64,000 nucleotides of DNA. It comes from Allomuricauda sp. NBRC 101325 (lineage in GTDB: Bacteria; Bacteroidota; Bacteroidia; Flavobacteriales; Flavobacteriaceae). Below are positions 1-8,451 of this stretch, in pieces (the first letter of the stretch is position 1; each line of letters begins with the position of its first letter). A program made the position numbers and the translations under genes. Location of the stretch: positions 1-64,000 of the forward strand of contig NZ_BSQF01000001.1 of NCBI RefSeq assembly GCF_030268205.1, given 5' to 3'. Under the pieces are notes generated by a model, which did not search any database, had not been told where the DNA came from, and saw only the letters and a program-made list of their open reading frames with translations.

Positions 1-660
1 TCTCCTTTATCTCCTTGAACACCTTGGATACCCTGTGGGCCTTGGTCTCCAACTGGACCCTGTAAACCTACAGGACCTTGGTCGCCCGTAGCGCCTTTAT
101 CTCCCGTTTCTCCTTTATCGCCTTGGATTCCCTGAGGACCCTGGTCTCCAACTGGACCCTGCAATCCTACTGGACCTTGGTCGCCAGTGGCACCTTTGTC
201 ACCAGTTTCTCCTTTATCTCCTTGGACACCTTGGATGCCCTGTGGGCCTTGGCCTCCAACTGGACCCTGTAATCCTACCGGACCTTGGTCGCCCGTTGCG
301 CCTTTGTCGCCCGTTTCTCCTTTATCTCCCTGGACACCTTGCGGGCCCTGGTCTCCAACTGGACCCTGTAATCCTACCGGACCTTGGTCGCCCGTTGCGC
401 CTTTGTCGCCAGTCTCTCCTTTATCTCCTTGAACACCTTGGATACCCTGTGGGCCTTGGTCTCCAACTGGACCCTGTAAACCTACAGGACCTTGGTCGCC
501 CGTAGCGCCTTTATCTCCCGTTTCTCCTTTATCGCCTTGGACACCTTGTGGGCCTTGGTCTCCAACTGGACCCTGCAATCCTACCGGACCTTGGTCGCCT
601 GTGGCTCCTTTGTCGCCAGTTTCTCCTTTATCTCCCTGCGGACCTTGTGGTCCAACTGCA
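1..660 (-). repeat. Collagen-coding tandem repeat with a 207-bp higher-order unit
   Basis: The anchor string ggaccttgg recurs at 73, 172, 280, 379, 487 and 586, with spacings that alternate 99 and 108 bp. The true unit is therefore 207 bp (69 codons, 23 Gly-X-Y triplets) made of two sub-units. Bases 1-127 are identical to 415-541, exactly two units apart. All spacings are multiples of three and of nine, so gain or loss of units would preserve both the reading frame and the triplet phase. Confidence 0.85.
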
Positions 661-1001
661 CCCCCGGCTGCAATAGCCGATAATGCAATTGATATAATAT
701 TATCCTCAGAATCTGTAATTACCAAATCAGAACCTATAACTTCCATTCTTCTGTTCACTGTATTGGCATCGGAATGGGTCAGCTCCCACGAATTCCCATC
801 CCAGAAAAACAATGTACCTGAATTGGTATTGATATAAATATCACCCAAATCAGCCCCAGTGGGCGATGTGGCACCAGCCAAAGTAACTTCGGTCCCTTTG
901 AGGACTTCACAATTACATTGATCTTGAAGGGTAACGGTAGTTTGGGAAAAGGCAATTCCTGTAAACAATAGAAATAATAGGGCAAGTATGCACTTCTTCA
1001 T
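1..1001 (-). CDS. Collagen-like (Gly-X-Y) secreted protein, 3' end outside the window
   Basis: Translated from the ATG at 1001, the protein begins [20 protein letters not shown], a clear signal peptide. About 90 residues follow that resemble the N-terminal part of flavobacterial collagen-like surface proteins ([18 protein letters not shown]). From about position 660 leftwards the frame is an uninterrupted Gly-X-Y tract (GPQ, GDK, GPV, GET) that is still open at base 1, so the C-terminus is unseen. It could carry a cell-surface anchor or a type IX sorting domain. Collagen-like tracts form extended triple helices, so an exposed or adhesive role is likely but inferred. It is separated from the next gene on this strand by a terminator and about 310 bp, so it is probably transcribed alone. 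Confidence 0.85.
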   Translation of the reverse strand, partial: MKKCILALLFLLFTGIAFSQTTVTLQDQCNCEVLKGTEVTLAGATSPTGADLGDIYINTNSGTLFFWDGNSWELTHSDANTVNRRMEVIGSDLVITDSEDNIISIALSAIAAGGAVGPQGPQGDKGETGDKGATGDQGPVGLQGPVGDQGPQGVQGDKGETGDKGATGDQGPVGLQGPVGDQGPQGIQGVQGDKGETGDKGATGDQGPVGLQGPVGDQGPQGVQGDKGETGDKGATGDQGPVGLQGPVGGQGPQGIQGVQGDKGETGDKGATGDQGPVGLQGPVGDQGPQGIQGDKGETGDKGATGDQGPVGLQGPVGDQGPQGIQGVQGDKG

Positions 1002-1318
1002 GAGGTTACGGTTTGTTGAGGGTCGTATCTGCTGTACTTTTTGTATTCATCAATATTTGAAATCCAACAAATTCCATTTAAAAAGAATTCACCAAATTTT
1101 TAATATGCTACAAAATTACCCTAGCTTATAGGGGAAGAAAATAATTGTTGTAAAGGCTCATTTTCCGATTGTATAGCTATCTTTTTTTGAGGTAAGTCAA
1201 CATTTTATTTTAGGTTTTTGTTAAGACCGTTCGTCGATAAGCCCACTTATACCGTTTATTAACATAGGTTATTTCCTACAAACAACATTGAATCCAGTAA
1301 ATATTTCAAGAAAAAAAA
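1002..1318. other. Intergenic region upstream of the collagen-like gene
   Basis: An AT-rich stretch without a plausible gene. The best promoter-like string for the minus-strand collagen gene is TAATTTTG (1118 to 1111), which fits TAnnTTTG, but I see no matching TTTG at the expected distance upstream, so this is weak. I find no clear palindromic operator. Confidence 0.3.
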
Positions 1319-1344
1319 GCGACCCGAAATGGGTCGCTTTTTTT
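1311..1344 (-). terminator. Intrinsic terminator after the OmpA-family gene
   Basis: A 7-bp GC-rich stem (gcgaccc 1319-1325, gggtcgc 1331-1337) with a 5-nt loop is flanked by A and T runs on both sides, so it can work in both directions. It lies just after the stop codon of the 1364-3316 gene and closes the cargo/PorP/OmpA operon. Confidence 0.85.
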
Positions 1345-1363
1345 GTATGATAAGTCTAATTTT

Positions 1364-3316
1364 TTACTCAAAAATGATAAACTCAGATCGTCTATTCAAT
1401 TGATGTTGTTCTTCTGAACAGGGCACACCATTGGCACACTCATTAACCAACCTGGTTTCACCAAATCCTTCCCCTTCTAGTCTATCCCTAGAAATTCCTT
1501 TCGAAATCATATAATTTACTGTAGACTCAGCTCTTTTTTGTGACAACCAAAGGTTGTAGGCATCAATCCCGCGACTATCGGTATGGGAGTTGACTTTGAT
1601 CTTCAAGCTAGGATATTTCTCCATTGCAACAATTACTTTTTGAATTTCAATCTCAGCGTCTGGACGAATGTTGTATTTATTCAAGTCGAAATAAATGGTA
1701 CTCAATTGCAGTAATTTGGCCAAATCATCTCCAAATCCACCTGTAACCAAATCTCTTTCCAAATAGAAATCGACAATCCTTGGCTTACCATCCGATCTTC
1801 CCAAATATTCTTCTGCCGGTACATAACCATCTCGTGATGCCCGAACAAAGTTACCTTTGGAACAATCCAACATCAATATATAATTTCCATTGGAATCGGT
1901 AATGGTGGATGAAACTTCCCTGTTCTCTTCATCAATGATCTTTACGGTCGCCCCTGCCAATACTTCATTAGAAATACGATCACGAACCGTACCCGTAATT
2001 TCCTGTAAGCAATCCAGCACCAAAGGCTCATTTTCTACAAAGCTGTAAATGTCGTCCCCGCCTAGCCCTCCATCCCTATTGGATGAGAAATATCCAGTTT
2101 TGTCTTCTGCATTAAATATATATGAAAAATCGTCTGCAGGTCCATTTACTGGCCGACCAACATTTACAACGGGCTGATTATAATCGTTATAGGCAATTTT
2201 GCTCGCAAAGATATCGAGACCACCTAATCCTTGGTGTCCATCCGAAGAAAAATACAACACTCCATCCTGTGTAATAAAAGGAAAGGTTTCCCTGCCCACG
2301 GTATTGATGTTACTTCCCAAATTTTCTATGGGTCCATAGGTTCCGTCACCTATAATATCTGTCATAAAAATATCGGACTGCCCCAAGCTGCCTGGCATAT
2401 CGGATACAAAATACAATCTCTTTTCATCGGGACTCAGCACGGGATGTGCCACAGAGTAAGCATCGCTATTAAAGGGCAATTCCGTAATATTGGTCCAAAT
2501 ACCATCCACATTTTCGGCGCTATAAATTTTTAAACGGATAATACCTGCATCATCCTTTTTCTTTTTACCGTCCAAAATATTGTTTCGGGTAAAATACATC
2601 ATGGTCCCATCCTTAGTTACCACTGAAGTGGATTCATGAAGACGTGTATTTACATCACCGGGCAATTTTACCACTTTGTTGTTCGAGGAGCTATCGGCAT
2701 TTACTTTGTAAAGATCCAGGAAATCACTGGCGTTCCAGGTATGTCTATATCTTGCAAAGTTTCCCGTATCCCTATCGGAAGCGAAAATCAAACCTTTTTC
2801 ATAATAGGCTGCCGCAAAATCGGAATACTTGCTGTTGTATGGGAAAGATTTTAGGGTGTACCTCCCTGAATTCTCTTCGATTTTAGCCATGTAATCGGTG
2901 TCGAAATTTTCCGAAACGGCAGTAATCTCCTTAAAATCTTCCATTAATCTGGCCGATTCTTGGTAGTTCCCCAAGGATTTTAAACTCTGGGCATATTTAA
3001 AAATATCCTCGACTTCCATTTCATCTGGAAAGGTTTCTTCCAACTTTTTGAAGATATCGGCTGCTTCTTGATATTTGGCATTGAAGTAATAGGAATTCCC
3101 CAATTTTTTCAATAGATCGGCAGAAACATATCCCTTGTCCAATACTTTCTTATAAATATCTATAGCGGGACTGAACGAATATTGATTGTAGTCTTCATTA
3201 GCCCTGTCCAACACCCTTGTCACCTGCCTACTTGGGACACTATCTTGTTGAGCTATACTATGAAAGGTAGCCCCAAAAACCATGATCAATAAGAAAAGTA
3301 CTCTCTTTAACATCAT
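1364..3316 (-). CDS. OmpA-family protein with TPR, PD40 and peptidoglycan-binding domains (PorE/SprE-like partner of a T9SS cargo)
   Basis: The protein has 650 residues. It opens with a signal peptide (MMLKRVLFLL, cleavage near SIAQ) and a TPR region up to about residue 130. WD40-like PD40 beta-propeller repeats cover about 170-430 (LSPDEKRLYFVSD, DGVLYFSSDG and GYFSSNRDGG motifs). A carboxypeptidase-regulatory-like beta-sandwich (ITGTVRD) covers about 440-520, and an OmpA-C peptidoglycan-binding domain ends the protein (YFDLNKYNIRP, NSHTDSRG, NRRSEF). This architecture is common in Bacteroidota next to PorP/SprF genes. Its likely role is to tie the outer-membrane PorP/cargo complex to peptidoglycan. 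A TTG lies directly before the two ATGs; I chose the first ATG at 3316. It is the last gene of the operon, 9 bp after the PorP gene. Confidence 0.88.
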   Translation of the reverse strand: MMLKRVLFLLIMVFGATFHSIAQQDSVPSRQVTRVLDRANEDYNQYSFSPAIDIYKKVLDKGYVSADLLKKLGNSYYFNAKYQEAADIFKKLEETFPDEMEVEDIFKYAQSLKSLGNYQESARLMEDFKEITAVSENFDTDYMAKIEENSGRYTLKSFPYNSKYSDFAAAYYEKGLIFASDRDTGNFARYRHTWNASDFLDLYKVNADSSSNNKVVKLPGDVNTRLHESTSVVTKDGTMMYFTRNNILDGKKKKDDAGIIRLKIYSAENVDGIWTNITELPFNSDAYSVAHPVLSPDEKRLYFVSDMPGSLGQSDIFMTDIIGDGTYGPIENLGSNINTVGRETFPFITQDGVLYFSSDGHQGLGGLDIFASKIAYNDYNQPVVNVGRPVNGPADDFSYIFNAEDKTGYFSSNRDGGLGGDDIYSFVENEPLVLDCLQEITGTVRDRISNEVLAGATVKIIDEENREVSSTITDSNGNYILMLDCSKGNFVRASRDGYVPAEEYLGRSDGKPRIVDFYLERDLVTGGFGDDLAKLLQLSTIYFDLNKYNIRPDAEIEIQKVIVAMEKYPSLKIKVNSHTDSRGIDAYNLWLSQKRAESTVNYMISKGISRDRLEGEGFGETRLVNECANGVPCSEEQHQLNRRSEFIIFE

Positions 3317-3325
3317 CAACAGGTT

Positions 3326-4276
3326 TTAAAAGAATCTAGGTGAGATGGTTCTTTGGAACGATTTTAACAATTCCAAGCGCAAAAACACTTCAAATGAACC
3401 ATCGTTAAACTGGGTGCCTCCCAATTCTGTTGTTTCTCTATCGTAGGCTAGTCCCACCATTAACTGCTCGGTCAATTGAAATCCTACCAAACCACTTAAT
3501 GCGGCATCCCAACGATAGGCCGCACCGAAACTAAATTTCTCCGCGAACAGGAAACTGGCAGAAACATCTACCTGTAAGGGAGCGCCACTCACAGCCTTCG
3601 TTAATAAGGCTGGTTTAAATTGCAAATCAGCTCCAATATCAAAAACATATCCTGTTATGAAATAGAAATTCATGCGCTCGGCAGATAAGAAATTTACGTC
3701 ACCTTCGGAATTGTCATTATCGAAGTAATCAGCTTCCAACACATTGGGCAATGACACACCTGCATAGAATTTGTCGGTATGGTAATAAACCCCTAAACCA
3801 AAGTTTGGTGTGAATTTATTATCGATGTTGTCCTGGCTTACCACTTCTTGGTCAAAGTTTCGGAGTCCATTAAAATCAAGGCTCAACATATTCCCCCCGA
3901 CCTTAAGTCCAAAAGATAATTTGGCATCCATGGAAACATCTATGGTATAGGACACCATGGCATCCAAATAGGTTTCCTGAACCACCCCATCCCCAATATT
4001 ATCATTGACAATTGAGATTCCATAACCCAATCTACTATTGCGAATGGGGGAATGAAGATTGATCGTAAAGGTTTCCGGTGCCCCATCCAAACCTACCCAT
4101 TGTGATCGGTACAATGCGGCCAAACTCAATTGCCCACGTGAACCAGCATAGGCCGGATTTACTGTCATGGTGTTGTACATATATTGTGTGTACTGGGCAT
4201 CCTGTTGAGCGGAAAGCTCATTGGAAACAAATCCAATCAACAACAATAATGGGATAATAATCTTTGTTCTTACCAT
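3326..4276 (-). CDS. PorP/SprF family type IX secretion outer-membrane protein
   Basis: The protein has 316 residues with a signal peptide (cleavage near ELSAQ), followed at once by the family signature QDAQYTQYMYNTMTVNPAYAG. The rest looks like a small outer-membrane beta-barrel with alternating amphipathic strands and a C-terminal Phe-Phe. SprF/PorP proteins are paired one-to-one with T9SS substrates that carry a gliding-motility-type (type B) C-terminal domain and help to secrete or anchor them. The gene immediately upstream (4289-8062) has exactly that domain, so this is the dedicated partner. Gaps of 12 and 9 bp to its neighbours support one transcript. Confidence 0.92.
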   Translation of the reverse strand: MVRTKIIIPLLLLIGFVSNELSAQQDAQYTQYMYNTMTVNPAYAGSRGQLSLAALYRSQWVGLDGAPETFTINLHSPIRNSRLGYGISIVNDNIGDGVVQETYLDAMVSYTIDVSMDAKLSFGLKVGGNMLSLDFNGLRNFDQEVVSQDNIDNKFTPNFGLGVYYHTDKFYAGVSLPNVLEADYFDNDNSEGDVNFLSAERMNFYFITGYVFDIGADLQFKPALLTKAVSGAPLQVDVSASFLFAEKFSFGAAYRWDAALSGLVGFQLTEQLMVGLAYDRETTELGGTQFNDGSFEVFLRLELLKSFQRTISPRFF

Positions 4277-4288
4277 TATTTAAAGTGG

Positions 4289-7200
4289 TTATCTACTTAT
4301 ATAGATGTATTCGGAATCGGTAAAACTACCTTCATCCGTTTCATAATTAAAAATATAAAAATATACTCCTGCAGGCAGGTACTGGTTCACACCAATCGAT
4401 GACCTTCCCCTAGAGCGACCATCGAACACATTGTTGATGTTGTCGTAATTTGTTCCTTCATATACTGCAACACCCCATCTATTGAAAATTCGAAGCGTGC
4501 TACTCCTGATCTTGTCCACTCCACGGATAAACAGGAAGTCATTTTTTAGATCTCCATTCGGGGTCAACAATTGATTTACCTCTATTTTAGAGCCTTCCTC
4601 GTTGTTCTCCTCATCAATTATCACGGTTACCGTTGCAGTATCGCAATTTTCCACATTCGCTATTTCACAAATGGTATACTCAATGGTATAGGTTCCTGGT
4701 GGAATTCCATCTTCAATGGTCACACTTCCATTTTCATTAATGGTCAATATACTGTTAGAGGTAGAAGTCAATATTACGTTTTCCAAAGTAACCGGTTCCC
4801 CATTCAATGTATCATTGAGCAACACATTGCTACCATCAATGGTTATATCGTCGCTATCTACAGTGTACGAATCATCGACTGCATCAATAAGGTTGCCTCC
4901 CATTCCTTCTTCCACTGTTACGGTTACTGTCGCGGAATCACAATTGTCCACATTGGCAATCTCGCAAATGGTGTAATCGATGGTGAAGGTTCCTGGAATG
5001 GTTCCTGGTGCCACAGATATGCTTCCATCTTCGTTAATGGTTAGGGCATCTGTTGGTGTTGACGACAAAATCACATTCTCCAAACTTACCGGCTCGCCGT
5101 TCAAGGTATCGTTGGACAACACATTGCTATCGGCAATTTCTCCATCCACGTTCACAATGTATGAATCTTCCACAGCATCAATGACGCTTCCACCCATTTC
5201 TTCTTCTACTTCGACAGTTACCGTTGCAGTATCACAATTGTTTACATTGGCAATCTCGCAAATGGTGTAATCGATGGTATAGGTTCCTGGAATGGTTCCT
5301 GGTGCCACAGATATGCTTCCATCTTCGTTGATGGTAAGGGCATCCGTTGGGGTCGATGACAAAATCACGTCCTCCAAACTTACCTGCTCTCCGTTTAAGG
5401 TATCGTTGGACAATACATTACTGTCTGCAATATCTCCGTCTCCGTTTGAAACATAGGTATCTTCAACGGCGTCCAAAACATTTGAACCAACTTCGATATA
5501 CACGGTTGCCGATGCACAAACATTTGGATCAACATTTATATTACAGACTTGATAAACGATGGTTACCGTTGTGTTTGATTCTGTAGCAACTGGAGTATAG
5601 GTCAATATCCCTGTTTCGGCATCCAAAGTTAAGGTTCCGCTTGCGTCACCTCCAATTCTGGATAAATTGGTCAAGCCAAGATTGGTAGCATCATTATTGG
5701 GCAAATAATCATCATTCTCCAAAATATTGATGGCCACTTCTGTAAGAGCTGGGGTTGAACCTGAATCATCCCTTGCTGTGGCATTCAATGGATCTGGATC
5801 ACTACCATTCGGATTGCCATCTCCATCACAATCAAGCGCTTCCCACTCTGCTGATCGGGGCAAGGTTACACTTTCCGGGTTGTAATCACAGGGATCCAAT
5901 GGATCTGTTCCATCTTCGACTTCGTCCTCATTGGTTACCCCGTCTCCGTCGCAATCACTAGTATGCCAAGTAGAGGATGGATCAACTGTTTGACTTTCCA
6001 AAACAAAATCACAGGCATCATTGGGATCTGTACCATCTTCTTCCTCATCACCATTGGTAACCCCATCGCCATCACAATCTGCAGTTAAATAATCTCCACT
6101 TTGTGGCAATGTAATGCTCTCTGGGTTGTAATCGCAAGGATCAAAAGGATCTGTACCATCGGTTTCTTCATCCTGATTGGTAACACCATCGCCGTCGCAA
6201 TCGCCATTTAAATATTCCTCGCTTTGTGGAACTGTCACATGTTCCCTTATGTAATCGCAATAATCCAACGGATCGGTTTCATCCTCTTCTTCAATATCGT
6301 CGGGCACACCATCTCCATCGGTATCCGTTTCATCAGTTGGATCCAAATAATCTGGAGTACCATCACCATCGGTATCATCGTTGGTTGGGTCTCCGTCGCC
6401 ATTTGCATCTTCTTCGGGGGTTGGAATTCCATCGCCATCATCATCGATATCCCTATAATTTACATCATCCTTACCATCCCTGTCGGGTAAATCGGTTGCT
6501 GGATCTTCTATTTCATCATTTACATCGAACCCATCATTTACGTCACTTCCTTCGTAACCATCATCAAGACCATCACCATCCGTATCTGTTCCTGTAAAGG
6601 TCCAATCCGGAATTCCATCAAAGTTAAAGTCGTTCCCCTCGTTATTGTCCGGTACCCAATCATTGTCCGAGTCATCATCCAAATAATCCGGTGTTCCATC
6701 GGAATCCGTATCCTCCAAGGACAATCCAATGGTATCTCCACTTTCATAGGCATCGTCCACTCCATTTCCGTTCACATCCTGTCCTGAAGGCGGGATATAC
6801 CCGAAAGTCGGCTGTGCTTCTACATTATCAGGAATCCCATCGTTATCACTGTCTATATCCAAACGGTCTGGATACCCATCATTATCGCTGTCCACATCCA
6901 CACTGAAATTGGTGGTCTGTGGATTATTAAAGTTGTCCAGACAGGTAAATTGGATTCCCGCCTGTCGAGCCACATTGGTCTTAAAATTATTATCGACATC
7001 TGCCTGAATTCCAAATCTGAAAACAAATGAATCGATGTCTACAAACTCAACGGCCACATTCACGGCCGACACTTGATTGGAAATCCCGTCATATTCCTTA
7101 GATCCCCCATTGACCAAAAACCCTCCTGTGGTATTCTGAACGGTTATCTCATTATTTTCATCCAGCGTATAACTGGCCGGGGTATTGAATCTATTGTATT

Positions 7201-8062
7201 CTTGATATTCAGCATTACCATCTACATCCAAAAAGTTAGCACTCAATTCCTCCAAAATTACCGGAGTGTTAGTGCCAACCTCAACAAATGAGATTCTAAA
7301 ATCCACATAAGGTCTTCTATCGGTTGAAGTTGTAGTAAAATAAATTTCAGGTTTAAAAAATTCCGGATCTGTTGCATTTTGATCGAAGTACAGAATTTCT
7401 CCGTTATCCACTTTTTCAATGGTCACCAAGGCATCCAGATTATTGGTTACTTGTTGGTAACGATAAACAGCTCCTTCCGTCAAAGCCACTCCAGATTCCA
7501 AAACGGGCTCACTTCCAAAATTTAATTTGGGAACCGTGTTACAATCAAAATCTTCACTTATAACACTGGATTCATTTTGATCTAGAATACCATCATTATC
7601 GGAATCCATATCCAAATAATCCGGCACTCCATCGGAATCGGTATCTATTGGGGTTATTCCCTCTCCAGCTCCAGGAACAGATTCGTAGGCATCATCCAAA
7701 CCATTTTCATCGGAATCGATCCCAGAGGGCAACTGAAAAGTTTTATGAAATTGGGCCTCGTAATTGTCCAATAATCCATCACCATCAGAATCCAAATCCA
7801 AATAATTTGGGATTCCATCGCCATCACTGTCCAAAGTAAATCCTTCGACAACATCCAAAATACCATCATTGTCGTCATCAATATCGATATGATCGGGAAT
7901 ACCGTCACCATCTGTATCCACATCACTATTAAAAATAATAGTAGCAGGCATTTCATTCCCTGAATAAAAAGCGGAAACAATGGATGGATATATGGGAAAT
8001 CCTAAAATTAGAATGAGCAGTATAATACCCTTCCTGAAATTCAAGAAAGTAATTTTTTCCAT
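4289..8062 (-). CDS. Large T9SS cargo: thrombospondin type 3 Ca-binding repeats plus gliding-motility-associated C-terminal domain
   Basis: The protein has 1257 residues. A signal peptide ends near residue 31 (PSIVSA). Acidic thrombospondin type 3 repeats (DxDxDGxPDxxD) fill about 45-165, 385-480 and 490-735. Between the first two blocks lies a beta-rich domain of about 210 residues that I do not recognise. Four roughly 41-residue units at about 600-760 each combine a CDY or CDF start with a DCDGDGVTNxDE calcium loop. Three nearly identical units of about 98 residues follow (DAVEDSY...NVLSNDTLNGEPVSLE). The last 90 residues are the gliding-motility-associated sorting domain (LTPNGDLKNDFLFI, IFNRWGVAVYEG, LPAGVYFYIF), a type B signal for the type IX system. 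It is the first gene of the operon with PorP and OmpA. The function is probably that of a surface adhesin; the ligand is unknown. Confidence 0.9.
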   Translation of the reverse strand: MEKITFLNFRKGIILLILILGFPIYPSIVSAFYSGNEMPATIIFNSDVDTDGDGIPDHIDIDDDNDGILDVVEGFTLDSDGDGIPNYLDLDSDGDGLLDNYEAQFHKTFQLPSGIDSDENGLDDAYESVPGAGEGITPIDTDSDGVPDYLDMDSDNDGILDQNESSVISEDFDCNTVPKLNFGSEPVLESGVALTEGAVYRYQQVTNNLDALVTIEKVDNGEILYFDQNATDPEFFKPEIYFTTTSTDRRPYVDFRISFVEVGTNTPVILEELSANFLDVDGNAEYQEYNRFNTPASYTLDENNEITVQNTTGGFLVNGGSKEYDGISNQVSAVNVAVEFVDIDSFVFRFGIQADVDNNFKTNVARQAGIQFTCLDNFNNPQTTNFSVDVDSDNDGYPDRLDIDSDNDGIPDNVEAQPTFGYIPPSGQDVNGNGVDDAYESGDTIGLSLEDTDSDGTPDYLDDDSDNDWVPDNNEGNDFNFDGIPDWTFTGTDTDGDGLDDGYEGSDVNDGFDVNDEIEDPATDLPDRDGKDDVNYRDIDDDGDGIPTPEEDANGDGDPTNDDTDGDGTPDYLDPTDETDTDGDGVPDDIEEEDETDPLDYCDYIREHVTVPQSEEYLNGDCDGDGVTNQDEETDGTDPFDPCDYNPESITLPQSGDYLTADCDGDGVTNGDEEEDGTDPNDACDFVLESQTVDPSSTWHTSDCDGDGVTNEDEVEDGTDPLDPCDYNPESVTLPRSAEWEALDCDGDGNPNGSDPDPLNATARDDSGSTPALTEVAINILENDDYLPNNDATNLGLTNLSRIGGDASGTLTLDAETGILTYTPVATESNTTVTIVYQVCNINVDPNVCASATVYIEVGSNVLDAVEDTYVSNGDGDIADSNVLSNDTLNGEQVSLEDVILSSTPTDALTINEDGSISVAPGTIPGTYTIDYTICEIANVNNCDTATVTVEVEEEMGGSVIDAVEDSYIVNVDGEIADSNVLSNDTLNGEPVSLENVILSSTPTDALTINEDGSISVAPGTIPGTFTIDYTICEIANVDNCDSATVTVTVEEGMGGNLIDAVDDSYTVDSDDITIDGSNVLLNDTLNGEPVTLENVILTSTSNSILTINENGSVTIEDGIPPGTYTIEYTICEIANVENCDTATVTVIIDEENNEEGSKIEVNQLLTPNGDLKNDFLFIRGVDKIRSSTLRIFNRWGVAVYEGTNYDNINNVFDGRSRGRSSIGVNQYLPAGVYFYIFNYETDEGSFTDSEYIYISR
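4580..5470 (-). repeat. Three tandem ~98-codon repeats inside the T9SS cargo gene
   Basis: Equivalent strings fall at 4664, 4961 and 5255, spacings of 297 and 294 bp. The copies at about 4960-5160 and 5250-5450 are close to identical at the DNA level, and the copy nearest the sorting domain has diverged more. Each unit encodes a beta-sandwich-like module ending in ExANVxNCDxATVTV. Confidence 0.8.
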
Positions 8063-8428
8063 AAATGATAAGTTTTGGTCAACTAATCACCATGGCTGAA
8101 GTAGAACTCAAACGTGTAAGAAATTGGGGTTTCTTTTGTTTTTAATCTCTCTCTTCTTTGGAAACCGTTGGTCCCCATTTAGTCACATAGTTACGTGATC
8201 TGCCCTATACCACCTATTTTAATCGATAAAAGGCAATTTCACCATCCCCACCTACCTCATCTTCTTGTTTTACAATAGAATAAAGAGAAACATCAAGGAA
8301 AAAGCTTAAAAACGGGCGAAAAATACTTCACTTTTCCGATTTGATAAATTACTCAAGGGTATTTTTATCCAATGATATTAACAATCGGCAATCCGGTTTA
8401 AAATGACAGGTAAAACATTTAATTCCCT
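8063..8428. other. Divergent intergenic region between the T9SS operon and prfC
   Basis: No gene-like reading frame is supported here. The region must hold the minus-strand promoter of the cargo operon, but I do not find a convincing CAAAnnTA (the reverse of TAnnTTTG) with a partner at the right distance. No strong hairpin is apparent. Confidence 0.3.
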
Positions 8429-8436
8429 TATTTTTG
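8429..8436 (+). promoter_or_regulatory. Candidate -7 box of prfC
   Basis: TATTTTTG matches the Bacteroidota TAnnTTTG consensus and ends 15 nt before the chosen prfC ATG, which predicts a leader of about 10 nt. No clear TTTG is present at the -33 position, so confidence is moderate. Confidence 0.4.
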
Positions 8437-8451
8437 CCGAAATTTTTGTTG

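Noticed and set aside
1..660. Array of regularly spaced repeats resembling a CRISPR array or several short plus-strand genes
   Set aside because: The spacing is a multiple of nine and the minus strand is a continuous Gly-X-Y reading frame with a signal peptide; plus-strand frames are antisense shadows.
4571..7840. Many open frames antisense to the large T9SS gene
   Set aside because: They follow from the biased GAT/GAC, GGA and CCA codons of acidic calcium repeats. They have no signal, family resemblance or start context.
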